The translations under genes and the position numbers were made by a program. A stretch of 27,265 bases of DNA from the NCBI GenBank assembly GCA_003150395.1, contig QAMI01000005.1:90156-117420 (forward strand), read 5' to 3'. Of the stretch, positions 9,501 through 16,111 are shown in pieces (position 1 is the first letter of the stretch; every line of letters starts with the position of its first letter). Origin of the DNA: Candidatus Gastranaerophilales bacterium (GTDB lineage Bacteria; Cyanobacteriota; Vampirovibrionia; Gastranaerophilales; Gastranaerophilaceae). The notes under the pieces were generated by a model, which searched no databases, had not been told where the DNA came from, and was given only the letters and a program-made list of their open reading frames with translations.

Positions 9501-9689
9501 GAAAAAGATGGGGAACAAAAACTTTATTTTGTACTTGAAACAAAAGGAACAACAAGCCTGTTTGATTTGAGAAACTCTGAAAAATTAAAAATTCATTGTG
9601 GAAAAGAACACTTTGCAGCACTTGAAGACGGCATCCATTTCTCAGAAGAACCTGTTAAGGATTGGAAAGAGTTTAAAGTAAACATATAA
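6549..9689 (+). CDS. res: Type III restriction system endonuclease/ATPase subunit
   Basis: A 1046-residue protein starting at TTG (6549). The start is supported by AAGGGG, which overlaps the mod stop codon at ideal spacing. The SF2 ATPase shows Walker A METGTGKT (89-96), IIDEPQS (DEPQ 213-216) and SATH (240-243). Further motor motifs include LKEGWDNPNVFQV and QKVGRGLRL. The C-terminal PD-(D/E)XK nuclease is intact: NPDW (Asp979) and LETKG (Glu997, Lys999). Res needs Mod for site recognition. It hydrolyses ATP to diffuse or translocate along DNA and cuts 25-27 bp from a site after meeting a second head-to-head complex. Length and motif order are normal for the family and no frameshift is seen, so an active restriction enzyme is likely. 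Confidence 0.95.
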   Translation: MKLQFKNQEFQTEAVNAVADLFTGQEKSTTTFSVDDNSAQMRLLHNDFGIGNRLEIDNDTLLSNMHNIQRHQKLPLSRDYDSRQFSIEMETGTGKTYVYTKTILELNKRYGFSKFIIVVPSVAIREGVFKSLQVTEEHFKTLYDGVPYRYFIYNSAKLSDVRQFATSSNIEIMIINIDAFKKAENIINQEQDKLNGETAMRYIQDTNPVVIIDEPQSVDNTPKAKEAIQSLNPLCVLRYSATHREKINQLYRLTPVDAYQMGLVKQICVSSCSVANDFNKPYIHLKSVSNNNGFSAKIEMDVLSKSGKVERKTLTIKQNDDLFLLSGERELYRNYVVENIDCLKDYECVEFANSEVVKLGKAIGGVDENIIKRAQIYKTIEFHLEKELHYFEKGIKVLSLFFIDKVEKYRTETGEKGIYAQMFEECYNELMSKEKYAPLKTYFNTDVEKAHNGYFSQDKKGVYKNTKGDTLADDDTYNTIMRDKEWLLSFDCPLRFIFSHSALKEGWDNPNVFQVCTLIEQKSTFTCRQKVGRGLRLCVNQNGERIEDRNINILHVIANESFSEFAEKLQKEIEEETGMKFGVLQLSALIDLTYEEKIEIEHQMDEADAIDLYGALMVEGIIDNDGKVKEHVDIEKLEMPQIAEPLRQEVKKIMRQAAPVTFEKLKEVKCVETRIEEKTFTHEQAEKIMEELKEKKIISKEGKIKDTMKAQLKAGKLDLSERYTKAAQRAIVQALEKADNRPVIRDANKEVTVKLKKQAILSPEFKELWDKIKQKTTYRIDIDSETLIKNCVKELRDMPPIPKAKLVTQSAEIEIENAGISHTEKHTQTTDLEATYNYLPDIMRLIAAETLLKHSTIKKILVESGRDQDFVNNPQLFYEKALEIILRNSNELAIDGIKYVKLAGEEYYVQEIFDSSELLANLDRNAIQVEHSIYDYLIYDSGVESRFAKSLDEDPDVKMFFKIPPRFKIETPIGSYNPDWAVFLEKDGEQKLYFVLETKGTTSLFDLRNSEKLKIHCGKEHFAALEDGIHFSEEPVKDWKEFKVNI

Positions 9690-9694
9690 AAAAA

Positions 9695-9714
9695 AAGAGG
9701 GTAAAAACCCTCTT
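9695..9714. terminator. Bidirectional intrinsic terminator
   Basis: A perfect 8-bp stem AAGAGGGT/ACCCTCTT with an AAAA loop lies between the convergent res gene and the minus-strand gene 9722-10162. On the minus strand the stem is followed by a run of eight T, giving a very strong terminator. On the plus strand the T-tract (AAAGTTTTT) is weaker. Confidence 0.9.
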
Positions 9715-9721
9715 AAAGTTT

Positions 9722-10162
9722 TTAATCTATAACAATATTGCTTAATTCCCAACGAGCAGTGTTCTCTCTATTTATACGCATTTTAAAAGTATATTGATTG
9801 TTCGGCATAAGACTTTTTAAAGTCTCTCCACTATCAGATAAAATATTGCCATCTTTATCTAACAAATCAATTACGACTATCATATCATTTAAAGCCTTAT
9901 TGGTTTTATTTTTTAGTGTTATACACACATAGCTTTGTGTTTCTGTATCACAAGTCTTTACATCTACAATTTCAATTTTTTTCAAAATTGAACGGTTTTG
10001 ATTAATGAAATTACTCAATCTTTGATCCATATTTGTTTCTTGATTTTCCTCAGATATTTGTTGGGTATTATTTGTTGTTTTTTGATAACAAATCAATCCA
10101 CAAACTATTACATTTAATAAAATTAATAACACTATAATAACTGTTTTTGCTTTTGCAGTCAT
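9722..10162 (-). CDS. Small membrane-anchored or exported protein with FxLYD-like beta-sandwich
   Basis: A 146-residue protein. Residues 7-26 are a transmembrane or signal segment (VIIVLLILLNVIVCGLICY); a polar, Asn/Gln-rich linker follows. The C-terminal 80 residues read as beta-rich: VCITLKNKTNKALNDMIVVI, then LLDKDGNILSDSGETL. This resembles FxLYD-type domains, in which a residual-bond strand is followed by a D-x-D-G-N turn. The start has a strong AGGAGG. It follows the 108-residue gene by 23 nt as the second gene of a minus-strand unit and ends at a strong terminator. The function is unknown; a role outside the membrane is likely. Confidence 0.7.
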   Translation of the reverse strand: MTAKAKTVIIVLLILLNVIVCGLICYQKTTNNTQQISEENQETNMDQRLSNFINQNRSILKKIEIVDVKTCDTETQSYVCITLKNKTNKALNDMIVVIDLLDKDGNILSDSGETLKSLMPNNQYTFKMRINRENTARWELSNIVID

Positions 10163-10185
10163 AATCCATCCTCCTAGTTTTTCTC

Positions 10186-10512
10186 TTAATATAAATATTC
10201 TGCTAAATTCTTACATTCAATCAAATTATAAATATTATAAATTTTTAATAAAATATTTTTATCTACAAGTTTGTTTATCATAAAAATGGTAACTATTTGT
10301 ACATATCTGAGTTTAGTCGAATCTGTAAGCCCGAATTTCAAATACAACTTACCTAAATCTGTTAATGATAAAGACAACAGATTTATAGCTTTTTTTCTAC
10401 CTACTCCTGATATTAACATATAAATATATTCTATTTCTTTTTCTAATAGATTAACTTTTGTAATATCAGGTGCAAAGATATTATTTTCAATTTTAAGGTT
10501 GTAAAGCATCAT
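10186..10512 (-). CDS. Hypothetical protein with a possible helix-hairpin-helix segment
   Basis: A 108-residue, mostly helical protein. Residues about 33-50 (MLISGVGRKKAINLLSLS) have the G-V-G-x-K-K-A pattern of a helix-hairpin-helix DNA-binding turn and faintly recall the N-terminal part of RadC-type proteins. No JAB metalloprotease domain follows. The start at 10512 has a strong AAAGGAG; a second ATG codon follows immediately. Base composition is very AT-rich. It is the first gene of a two-gene unit with the FxLYD-like protein and is divergent from the HTH gene at 10681. No firm family assignment is possible. Confidence 0.6.
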   Translation of the reverse strand: MMLYNLKIENNIFAPDITKVNLLEKEIEYIYMLISGVGRKKAINLLSLSLTDLGKLYLKFGLTDSTKLRYVQIVTIFMINKLVDKNILLKIYNIYNLIECKNLAEYLY

Positions 10513-10593
10513 AAGTCTCCTTTATTGATTTTTTTGGAAATTCCATTGGTGTTTTGTACTATTTTTTTTGTTTTAATTTACCATTTTTCAATT

Positions 10594-10613
10594 TATAAAC
10601 AATGACTATTGTC
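10594..10613. promoter_or_regulatory. Dyad operator candidate upstream of HTH gene D
   Basis: ACAAT-gact-ATTGT (10599-10612) is a perfect 5-bp dyad, and within it GACTATTGTC (10604-10613) resembles the GACT/AGTC half-site layout of R-M controller-protein boxes. A TATAAA (10594-10599) lies next to it. The site is in the gap between the minus-strand 108-residue gene and the plus-strand HTH gene, where an autoregulatory operator is expected. Function is inferred. Confidence 0.35.
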
Positions 10614-10680
10614 GAATAACTGTTTAATGAAGTTTAAAACAATAGGAAAAGTAAAAAAAAGAGAATATTATATTATTATC

Positions 10681-11025
10681 ATGTTAAACGGTAAAAAAAT
10701 AAGAGTAAGATTAGGTCAAAATATTCGAGGATTACGCTTACAGAAAAATTTGACACAAGAGCAACTAGCGGATGCGATAAATGTACAACCTCAATCTATT
10801 GGACAAATTGAAATTGGTAGAACATTTATTTCAAGTGAAAAATTAGCTGATTTGTGTAATTTCTTTCAACTTGACCCTGTGGCATTCTTTAATAATCATA
10901 TTAATACCTTATCAGAGCAAGACGTTAACTATATACAGGAAATTAAACGATTATTACCTCTTTTAAGTACGCATAAATTAAAAGAAATTTACGAGATTTT
11001 ACTTGTTGTGAAAAACAATAATTAA
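10681..11025 (+). CDS. XRE-family HTH transcriptional regulator D
   Basis: A 114-residue HTH protein from the ATG at 10681. The HTH covers about residues 9-65, with NIRGLRLQKNLTQEQLADAI and then QPQSIGQIEIGRTFISS. A hydrophobic helical tail of about 45 residues follows. The frame is open back to a TTG at 10609. The 10681 start is preferred because the other small regulators begin at the same distance from the HTH and because the extra residues are low-complexity. No Shine-Dalgarno sequence is present at either start; TATATT at 10669-10674 would allow a leaderless mRNA. It is followed by HTH gene E on the same strand after 117 nt. Confidence 0.8.
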   Translation: MLNGKKIRVRLGQNIRGLRLQKNLTQEQLADAINVQPQSIGQIEIGRTFISSEKLADLCNFFQLDPVAFFNNHINTLSEQDVNYIQEIKRLLPLLSTHKLKEIYEILLVVKNNN

Positions 11026-11053
11026 TAATTACTTAGGAATCATAATACACTCC

Positions 11054-11098
11054 TTTTTATATTGCTATTCAATATAAACATAAAGATTTTTATATTGC
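11054..11098. repeat. Dyad and 12-bp direct repeat between two HTH genes
   Basis: TTTATATTG-ctatt-CAATATAAA (11056-11078) is a perfect 9-bp dyad. The 12-mer TTTTTATATTGC occurs at 11054-11065 and again at 11087-11098, exactly 33 bp (three helical turns) apart. A third partial copy (ATATTGCTAG) lies just past the end of HTH gene E. This is the layout of a cooperative repressor operator for gene D or E; function is inferred. Confidence 0.5.
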
Positions 11099-11142
11099 AA
11101 GGCGATGTACAGAGAACCAAAACATTTGATTAAAATAAAAAA

Positions 11143-11472
11143 ATGGATATTCAACGGATTAAAAATGAAATAGGACATAGAGTTAGAACTTTTAGAAATC
11201 ATCATAATTATACACAAGAACAATTTTGTGAAATTATAAGTTTAGAACAATCAAATTTATCTAATATTGAAAATGCTAAAAATCTGCCAGATATAAATAC
11301 ATTATTTTCTATGATGGAAAATGGTCAAATAGAACCCAATTTCTTATTTGGTTTTTTCAATAAAAATTTCGAACAATATAGCCCTATTGATTATGAGATC
11401 CTTAATATGTTATTAAATCTCCCTATGGAATCAAAAATACGAATTAAAAATATTATAGAATTAATAAAATAG
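11143..11472 (+). CDS. Diverged XRE-family HTH protein E
   Basis: A 109-residue protein beginning MDIQRIKNEIGHRVRTFRNH. The HTH is recognisable (YTQEQFCEIISLEQSNLSNIENAKNLPDIN) but more diverged than in the other four regulators, and the tail is again helical. The ATG has no Shine-Dalgarno sequence and follows TAAAAT (11131-11136) by 6 nt, consistent with a leaderless mRNA. It is probably regulated through the dyad and repeats at 11054-11098. It converges on the minus-strand transposition module, with 165 nt of AT-rich DNA between that holds only weak hairpins. Confidence 0.75.
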   Translation: MDIQRIKNEIGHRVRTFRNHHNYTQEQFCEIISLEQSNLSNIENAKNLPDINTLFSMMENGQIEPNFLFGFFNKNFEQYSPIDYEILNMLLNLPMESKIRIKNIIELIK

Positions 11473-11637
11473 CATAATATATTGCTAGTAAAAACAAAAT
11501 ACAATGTAAACCGATTAATTATGAAATACTTGATTCGTTGTGACATTCCCTGAAGATTTTTAAAATTACATAATAAATATTATAGAGAATATTAATTTGT
11601 TAATAAAGTACAAACAACAAATCTTTATCAGATTTTA

Positions 11638-12081
11638 TCAGGTCAGATATTTACTAACAAGCAATAAAATCTCATCAAGATCTTCATCTGTAAGTTTTAA
11701 ATATGGTCGAGCCTCTATATGAGTAGATTTATTCTTTCCTGCATCACCTCCAACTTGATGAATAGCCGCATAATCAAGGTTTGAACCAATAATTGCGGAC
11801 TCGTTGTCATGATAAGTATTAACAGAAGAAGCAAGCTGACCTGAAACTTGCAAAATCATTCCCGGCCACTGTTTTTTCTTAGTACGTTGCTTTATAGTTG
11901 AATCTTTTAGGTTTTCCCATTTTAGACGTCCTTCTTCCTTGAAGTTTTCTTCAGTTGAATAAGCGAAAATACCTGCGATGTTTTTCATTAAGGGTCGCAG
12001 GTTTTTGCTTTTTTGAGCCAAATCAAGAAGCTTTGACTCAATTTCTTTGTTATCTATTTTTATTTCAATAGGATCAGACAT
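11638..12081 (-). CDS. Phage virion morphogenesis protein (Mu gpG / tail completion family)
   Basis: A 147-residue protein from the ATG at 12081. It matches the Mu gpG family throughout: NLRPLMKNIAGIFAYSTEENF, then EGRLKWENLKDSTIKQR, KKQWPGMILQVSGQLASSV, YAAIHQVGG and ARPYLKLTDED. In phages this family acts in tail/head completion. The frame is open to 12114, but the ATG at 12081 overlaps the ATPase stop as ATGTCTGA (8-nt overlap), a typical coupled start. In Mu, G lies far from B among late genes. Finding it fused into the A-B operon, with no capsid or tail genes nearby, means either a deletion junction or a retained accessory role. Confidence 0.85.
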   Translation of the reverse strand: MSDPIEIKIDNKEIESKLLDLAQKSKNLRPLMKNIAGIFAYSTEENFKEEGRLKWENLKDSTIKQRTKKKQWPGMILQVSGQLASSVNTYHDNESAIIGSNLDYAAIHQVGGDAGKNKSTHIEARPYLKLTDEDLDEILLLVSKYLT

Positions 12082-13186
12082 TTTTAAATAATTCTTTAAT
12101 CGGGTAATTGGCAATCAAAAGTTCTTTATAAATTTTATTTTCACGATTAGAGCCTTCACGATTGTTTATCCCGTTTTGTCTTTCAACTTCAATCTTTTCA
12201 TCTGTAACAAAAACTTGGTTATTATAAATATAAAAATATGCATATTGTTCAAAAAATATTCTATACCTCCCGATTTGTGGCTTTTCAAAGAAATAATTTA
12301 AAAGTATTTTAAGTTGTTGTTCATAGATTAATTTCCTAAATTCTTTATAAAAACCGACAATACAGGCTTGACTCAAGTTTACCAAATGGTATGCCTTTTG
12401 CGATGGTATTTTAAGGCAAAATAATTTAATAATTAAATCTATAGTTTCTTGAGAATGATACTGAAACATAAGATGTAAATTTTTGTTTTGTACTTTAATA
12501 TTATTTTGTGCAGTAGATGATTTTACATAAGAATAGACTCCGACATTTTCTTCAATACAACCTTCTTCTATTAAGTTAATCAGCTTAACTAACTGTCTGA
12601 ATTGGTTTGTCCTTGTTGCAAGATATTCAATTGCATCTTCCGTAAAATTAAGGTCTGTAAGTTCCCCAATAATTTCTTTAATATCCAAACTGTTAAATTG
12701 TTCGAATTTTAGTTTCTTAAAGATCCTGTCTTCAAAGTGCTTGAACCTTGCAATCTTTTTATCCATCACAGCCATCCCGGATAAAACAACAGGGCATCCT
12801 GTAGAATCTTGAATATCTCTCAAAATTTCTATGACGTTTTTACTACTGAATAGGTAGTCAGCCTCATCAACTATGATTATTTTGGGATCTCGTTTTAAAT
12901 GTTTGAGGATAAGTTTAAAATTTTCCTGCATTAAATACAGCGGTCTTTCCCCGAGTTCATCAGCAATAGCTTGTAATAAACCGTTCTGAGTCATTTCATT
13001 ATTGGCTCTTACATAAATAGCATCGTTTCTTGTAGCCCACCAAATTATAGCTTTGGTCTTTCCAAGCCCATGGTCGCCGTAAACTAATGCAAGTTTTGGA
13101 ATATTCGGCGGCAGATTTTGGAGTTCATCCATCAAAGCTACAAATCGTTTGACGTTTTTTGTTTTTACAAATTTTGTATTATTCAT
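12074..13186 (-). CDS. AAA+ ATPase, MuB/TniB-type transposition target-selection protein
   Basis: A 370-residue AAA+ protein. Walker A is GDHGLGKT (37-44) and Walker B IIIVDEAD (103-110). A sensor-1 like PVVLSGMAVM follows, then a helical lid region, and a poorly conserved C-terminal half (about 230-370). MuB-type proteins bind DNA with ATP, form filaments, choose the target site, activate the transposase and give target immunity. The ATG at 13186 has GGAGA upstream and lies 2 nt from the transposase stop, so the pair is translationally linked. It is longer than Mu B (312 residues); the extra C-terminal part is not recognised. Confidence 0.9.
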   Translation of the reverse strand: MNNTKFVKTKNVKRFVALMDELQNLPPNIPKLALVYGDHGLGKTKAIIWWATRNDAIYVRANNEMTQNGLLQAIADELGERPLYLMQENFKLILKHLKRDPKIIIVDEADYLFSSKNVIEILRDIQDSTGCPVVLSGMAVMDKKIARFKHFEDRIFKKLKFEQFNSLDIKEIIGELTDLNFTEDAIEYLATRTNQFRQLVKLINLIEEGCIEENVGVYSYVKSSTAQNNIKVQNKNLHLMFQYHSQETIDLIIKLFCLKIPSQKAYHLVNLSQACIVGFYKEFRKLIYEQQLKILLNYFFEKPQIGRYRIFFEQYAYFYIYNNQVFVTDEKIEVERQNGINNREGSNRENKIYKELLIANYPIKELFKNV

Positions 13187-13188
13187 AA

Positions 13189-15258
13189 TTAATCTCCGTA
13201 TAAATTGTAATATTCATCACTTCTCATATAATCAGCGAGCCATTTTCTGTCTTCAGGATTTGTTGTTCCATTCGACATTAACCACTCATATTTTTCATAA
13301 TTTGAATTGAATATTGGTACGTTCATTTGCTGTTCACGAGGTGTTTGCTTTGTGGCTCGCACTAAACGGCATTGCGAGTCTTGCTCAACGCAAGCCTCTC
13401 CAGCCTCTGCTCGCCTCCGCAATTTTCGTTCACGCTGAGGTTTTTCAATAATCGGTTGAATATCTATCACATTATCTTCAGGTTCAATTTCCAAAACTTC
13501 AGCTTTTTCGGTAGGGAAGTATTTCTGAAATTCTTTTTTAGCTTTCTTAAACTGCCGTTGCTGTCTCTTGTATTGCTGTTTGTATTCTTCCATATCTCTT
13601 ACAGTTCCGAGAACATTTGCCATCGGATGAACTTTTTGTACCCTGTGAGCCACGCATAAAAACTCGCCTTTCATTGAGTAAACATGAACTTTTGAAAGGT
13701 CAAACAGACTGTAGCGGATGTAAACCTTATCCCGAAGTCCAAGAATAACGTCACTCCTGTAATGCATTCCAAGGAATGTTATTCCATGTTTATTTATTGT
13801 TCTTGCTTCTGTCTTCATCATTAAATCGTTAAGGATATTTTTCGCTATATCCTGTTTTTGAATACCATTTAACACTTCCTGAATGGTTTTTGAACGGTCG
13901 TTAGGACAAGGCTTTGAGTTATGGTAATCAATCCAGCAATCAATATATTTAATAACTTCTTGAACAGTCGGAATGTAATTTTTAGTTAGTTTTTTATGCA
14001 TTTCTCTGTGGAGTTTTTCACCCCGTTTCATCCACGCCGGCTTATCTTCAATACTTGTTCCGATGTAGCTTGGCATCATTTTTTCAAACTCCTCCTGAAA
14101 TTCAAGGAAGAATCTTTCAATAACTTTTGCCCTTGCATTGTATGGTTTAGCAAAAACGGAGCGGATGCCTAAATTTGCATATACTCCGTTAAAGCCCTCC
14201 TCGTCAAAATCTACATTTTGAAAGTATTTAGATTTAAAAGCACGTCCGTTATCCTGATACACAACCTTTGGAATCATACCTAAATTAATGATTGCATTTC
14301 TAAGTGCTGATGCTATGCATTGAGTATTTTCTGTCATCATAATTTCATAACCTACAAGTGCGGTTGACTTCCAATCTAAAAAGCCAACGAGTATTGCCCT
14401 CGTTGGCTTGCCTGTGAACGGATTAATAACGTGAAAATTCAGAACGTGTCCGTCAGCGATTAGCACGTCACCGACATTAAGAACTGAAATATCCCGTTCA
14501 ATATATGCTTCCACTTTATCGTGGTATGCTTTCTCGCCTTCTCTAAATAAAACCCATTTGTCATAATTATTTTTTTTGTAGTGTTCAGCAAATCTTTTAA
14601 AACTTAAATCACAAGGTAATGCCTCATATCCTCGTTTTTCAAGAATGCTTTTACTTAAATGTACCGCTTTATTTAAGCTGAATTTATTCGGATGCAGTAA
14701 GAATTTTAAAAACACCTGTTTCATTTCATCGTTTAGAATTGAGTTATATTCATTCTGTTTGCTAACTTTATATCCCGGTATTAAACTTCTGTAATCGTTT
14801 GCTTCTTCATAAGCCCCTAGCCAACGATGCAAAGTTCCGATTGAAATGCTTCCTAAAAATTTGTAAACTGATGGAAGTAAAAGTCCTGAATTATATAGTT
14901 CTAAAAATACAGAATCAGCCTCTTTTTTAGTTTTGTATTGAGTTCTGACTTTCTGTAACTGATTAACAACATCTGCTCTTGCAAGGGCTGTCATTCTTGC
15001 TTTTTCTGACATAAATGAAGGTGTTTGAGGTTTATTGTTTACAGGAACTAATGCCGTACATTTCATATCCTCGTCTTCAAGTTTTTCCTGTATTTCAGGT
15101 TCTAAACTTGAATAAAGTATTTCATAAGATTTACCGCCGAAAACTGTTACTTCACGAGCTTCATACTTGCCTTTTTGAATTGCCATTCTTAAAGAACGAT
15201 TGCTCTTTAATCCTTTGGCTTTCGCCACCTTGTTTATATCTATATATTCATTCTTCAT
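13189..15258 (-). CDS. Mu-type DDE transposase (MuA family)
   Basis: A 689-residue transposase from the ATG at 15258; a GTG three codons upstream is a possible alternative. The N-terminal region (about 1-60) is a small winged or MerR-like DNA-binding domain, followed by helical DNA-binding segments (about 85-240). The catalytic RNase H-like core has Asp269 (LIADGH), Asp336 (YQDNG) and Glu381 (VIERFF), all intact. The core ends with DYHNSKPCPNDRSKT, typical of Mu transposases, and the beta-barrel domain and a basic C-terminal tail (KRQQRQFKKAKK) follow. It cuts and joins the element ends to target DNA. No frameshift or stop is seen, so it is probably active. No good Shine-Dalgarno sequence precedes it. 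Confidence 0.95.
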   Translation of the reverse strand: MKNEYIDINKVAKAKGLKSNRSLRMAIQKGKYEAREVTVFGGKSYEILYSSLEPEIQEKLEDEDMKCTALVPVNNKPQTPSFMSEKARMTALARADVVNQLQKVRTQYKTKKEADSVFLELYNSGLLLPSVYKFLGSISIGTLHRWLGAYEEANDYRSLIPGYKVSKQNEYNSILNDEMKQVFLKFLLHPNKFSLNKAVHLSKSILEKRGYEALPCDLSFKRFAEHYKKNNYDKWVLFREGEKAYHDKVEAYIERDISVLNVGDVLIADGHVLNFHVINPFTGKPTRAILVGFLDWKSTALVGYEIMMTENTQCIASALRNAIINLGMIPKVVYQDNGRAFKSKYFQNVDFDEEGFNGVYANLGIRSVFAKPYNARAKVIERFFLEFQEEFEKMMPSYIGTSIEDKPAWMKRGEKLHREMHKKLTKNYIPTVQEVIKYIDCWIDYHNSKPCPNDRSKTIQEVLNGIQKQDIAKNILNDLMMKTEARTINKHGITFLGMHYRSDVILGLRDKVYIRYSLFDLSKVHVYSMKGEFLCVAHRVQKVHPMANVLGTVRDMEEYKQQYKRQQRQFKKAKKEFQKYFPTEKAEVLEIEPEDNVIDIQPIIEKPQRERKLRRRAEAGEACVEQDSQCRLVRATKQTPREQQMNVPIFNSNYEKYEWLMSNGTTNPEDRKWLADYMRSDEYYNLYGD

Positions 15259-15294
15259 CGTACACACACATTAGCTCTGAAGACGTAGAATTGG

Positions 15295-15334
15295 AACACC
15301 ACTTCCGAGCTTTGTGTCGATTTAGTATCAATTA
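15295..15334. repeat. Imperfect 40-bp direct repeat, copy 1, in the divergent promoter region
   Basis: This site lies between the transposase and the divergent 211-residue gene. It aligns without gaps to 16003-16042 with about 31 of 40 identical bases; the shared core is TTTGTnTnGnTTTnGTATCAATTA. It covers the -35 position of the divergent gene. By analogy with Mu (operators O1-O3 / internal activating sequence between c and ner-A), it could bind a repressor or the transposase. That role is inferred. Confidence 0.5.
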
Positions 15335-15343
15335 TTTTTATAG

Positions 15344-15349
15344 TATAAT
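15344..15349 (+). promoter_or_regulatory. -10 element of a leaderless gene
   Basis: A perfect TATAAT ends 9 nt before the ATG at 15359, with no Shine-Dalgarno sequence in between. Transcription would start within about 3 nt of the start codon. The -35 match (TTTAGT at 15321-15326, 17-bp spacing) is poor and lies inside the 40-bp repeat, consistent with a regulated promoter. Confidence 0.5.
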
Positions 15350-15358
15350 CAAGCTATC

Positions 15359-15994
15359 ATGAATGACAAATATAATGAACAAAAAACAAATAATAACCAA
15401 CTAGTTGATATTATTATGAATGACTGTCTTAATAATAGTATTGTAACTAAAGATATATATACAGATATTAAATATAAAAAAAAGAATATTGATTATAAGA
15501 ATTTAAAAGAATTATATATAGTTTATGAAGTTATAGATTGCGATCCGGTAATAATTAAATGTCCTGTTGAACAATCAACATTACGATCTGTAACAATAAA
15601 TATAAAAGATAGATATAAAGACCATTCTACAATAACAGAAAGTGGTAGACACGCTTACATTATAAAAAACTTTTATAGTAGAATTACAATAAAAAAAGAG
15701 GATTTAAATACCAATTTCGGTTATAAAGCTTCTATATCATATTCTGGAGCGTTAGCATATTTATTGCTTACTTATAAAGAACATATTTTATTAAAATTGA
15801 GAGAGGCTAACAATATTGAATTATATGAAAGATATGTAATCGCTTCATCAATAGATTTAGTTTATGGTTTAGAATATATTGCCAAGTATTTAAAAATGGA
15901 TTATTTATTTAAATTAGAGGACGATACAATAATACCATTCAACGTAGATAATATATTACATTTTAGTAAAGCTTCAGAAAACTTTTCTGATTAA
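15359..15994 (+). CDS. Hypothetical protein in the position of the Mu repressor
   Basis: A 211-residue protein of no recognised family. It is rich in Lys, Ile, Tyr and Asn and very AT-rich, like the HTH region at 10-11 kb. The N-terminal 35 residues are polar; the middle (about 55-125) reads as beta-strands (ELYIVYEVIDCDPVIIKCPV, then ITIKKEDL), and the C-terminal 90 residues as helices. No helix-turn-helix is evident. It is divergent from the transposase, near the proposed element end, and is flanked by the two copies of an imperfect 40-bp repeat. In Mu this place is held by the c repressor; whether this protein regulates transposition is not shown by sequence. Confidence 0.65.
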   Translation: MNDKYNEQKTNNNQLVDIIMNDCLNNSIVTKDIYTDIKYKKKNIDYKNLKELYIVYEVIDCDPVIIKCPVEQSTLRSVTINIKDRYKDHSTITESGRHAYIIKNFYSRITIKKEDLNTNFGYKASISYSGALAYLLLTYKEHILLKLREANNIELYERYVIASSIDLVYGLEYIAKYLKMDYLFKLEDDTIIPFNVDNILHFSKASENFSD

Positions 15995-16002
15995 AACTTC
16001 AA

Positions 16003-16042
16003 AACACCTAATCCGACGTTTGTATTGCTTTCGTATCAATTA
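16003..16042. repeat. Imperfect 40-bp direct repeat, copy 2
   Basis: This is the second copy of the site at 15295-15334, lying 8 bp after the stop codon of the 211-residue gene. It contains TGTATTGCTTTCGTATCAAT, which begins like the proposed element terminus (TGTATT). It has no TATAAT after it, so it is not simply a duplicated promoter. Confidence 0.5.
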
Positions 16043-16111
16043 AAAGAATATTTCCCTCAAAAATTGATGAAAAATTTTCCGACCTTAAAAAAAATTTTCC
16101 AACCTTTTTTG

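Noticed and set aside
1978..9689. DISARM or BREX system
   Set aside because: DrmA, DrmB, DrmC and the BREX core genes (pglZ, brxC) are absent; Mod and Res motifs are those of Type III restriction systems.
15015..15362. 115-codon plus-strand open frame opposite the transposase
   Set aside because: It is antisense to the transposase N-terminal region, has no recognisable domain and ends at the start of the divergent gene.
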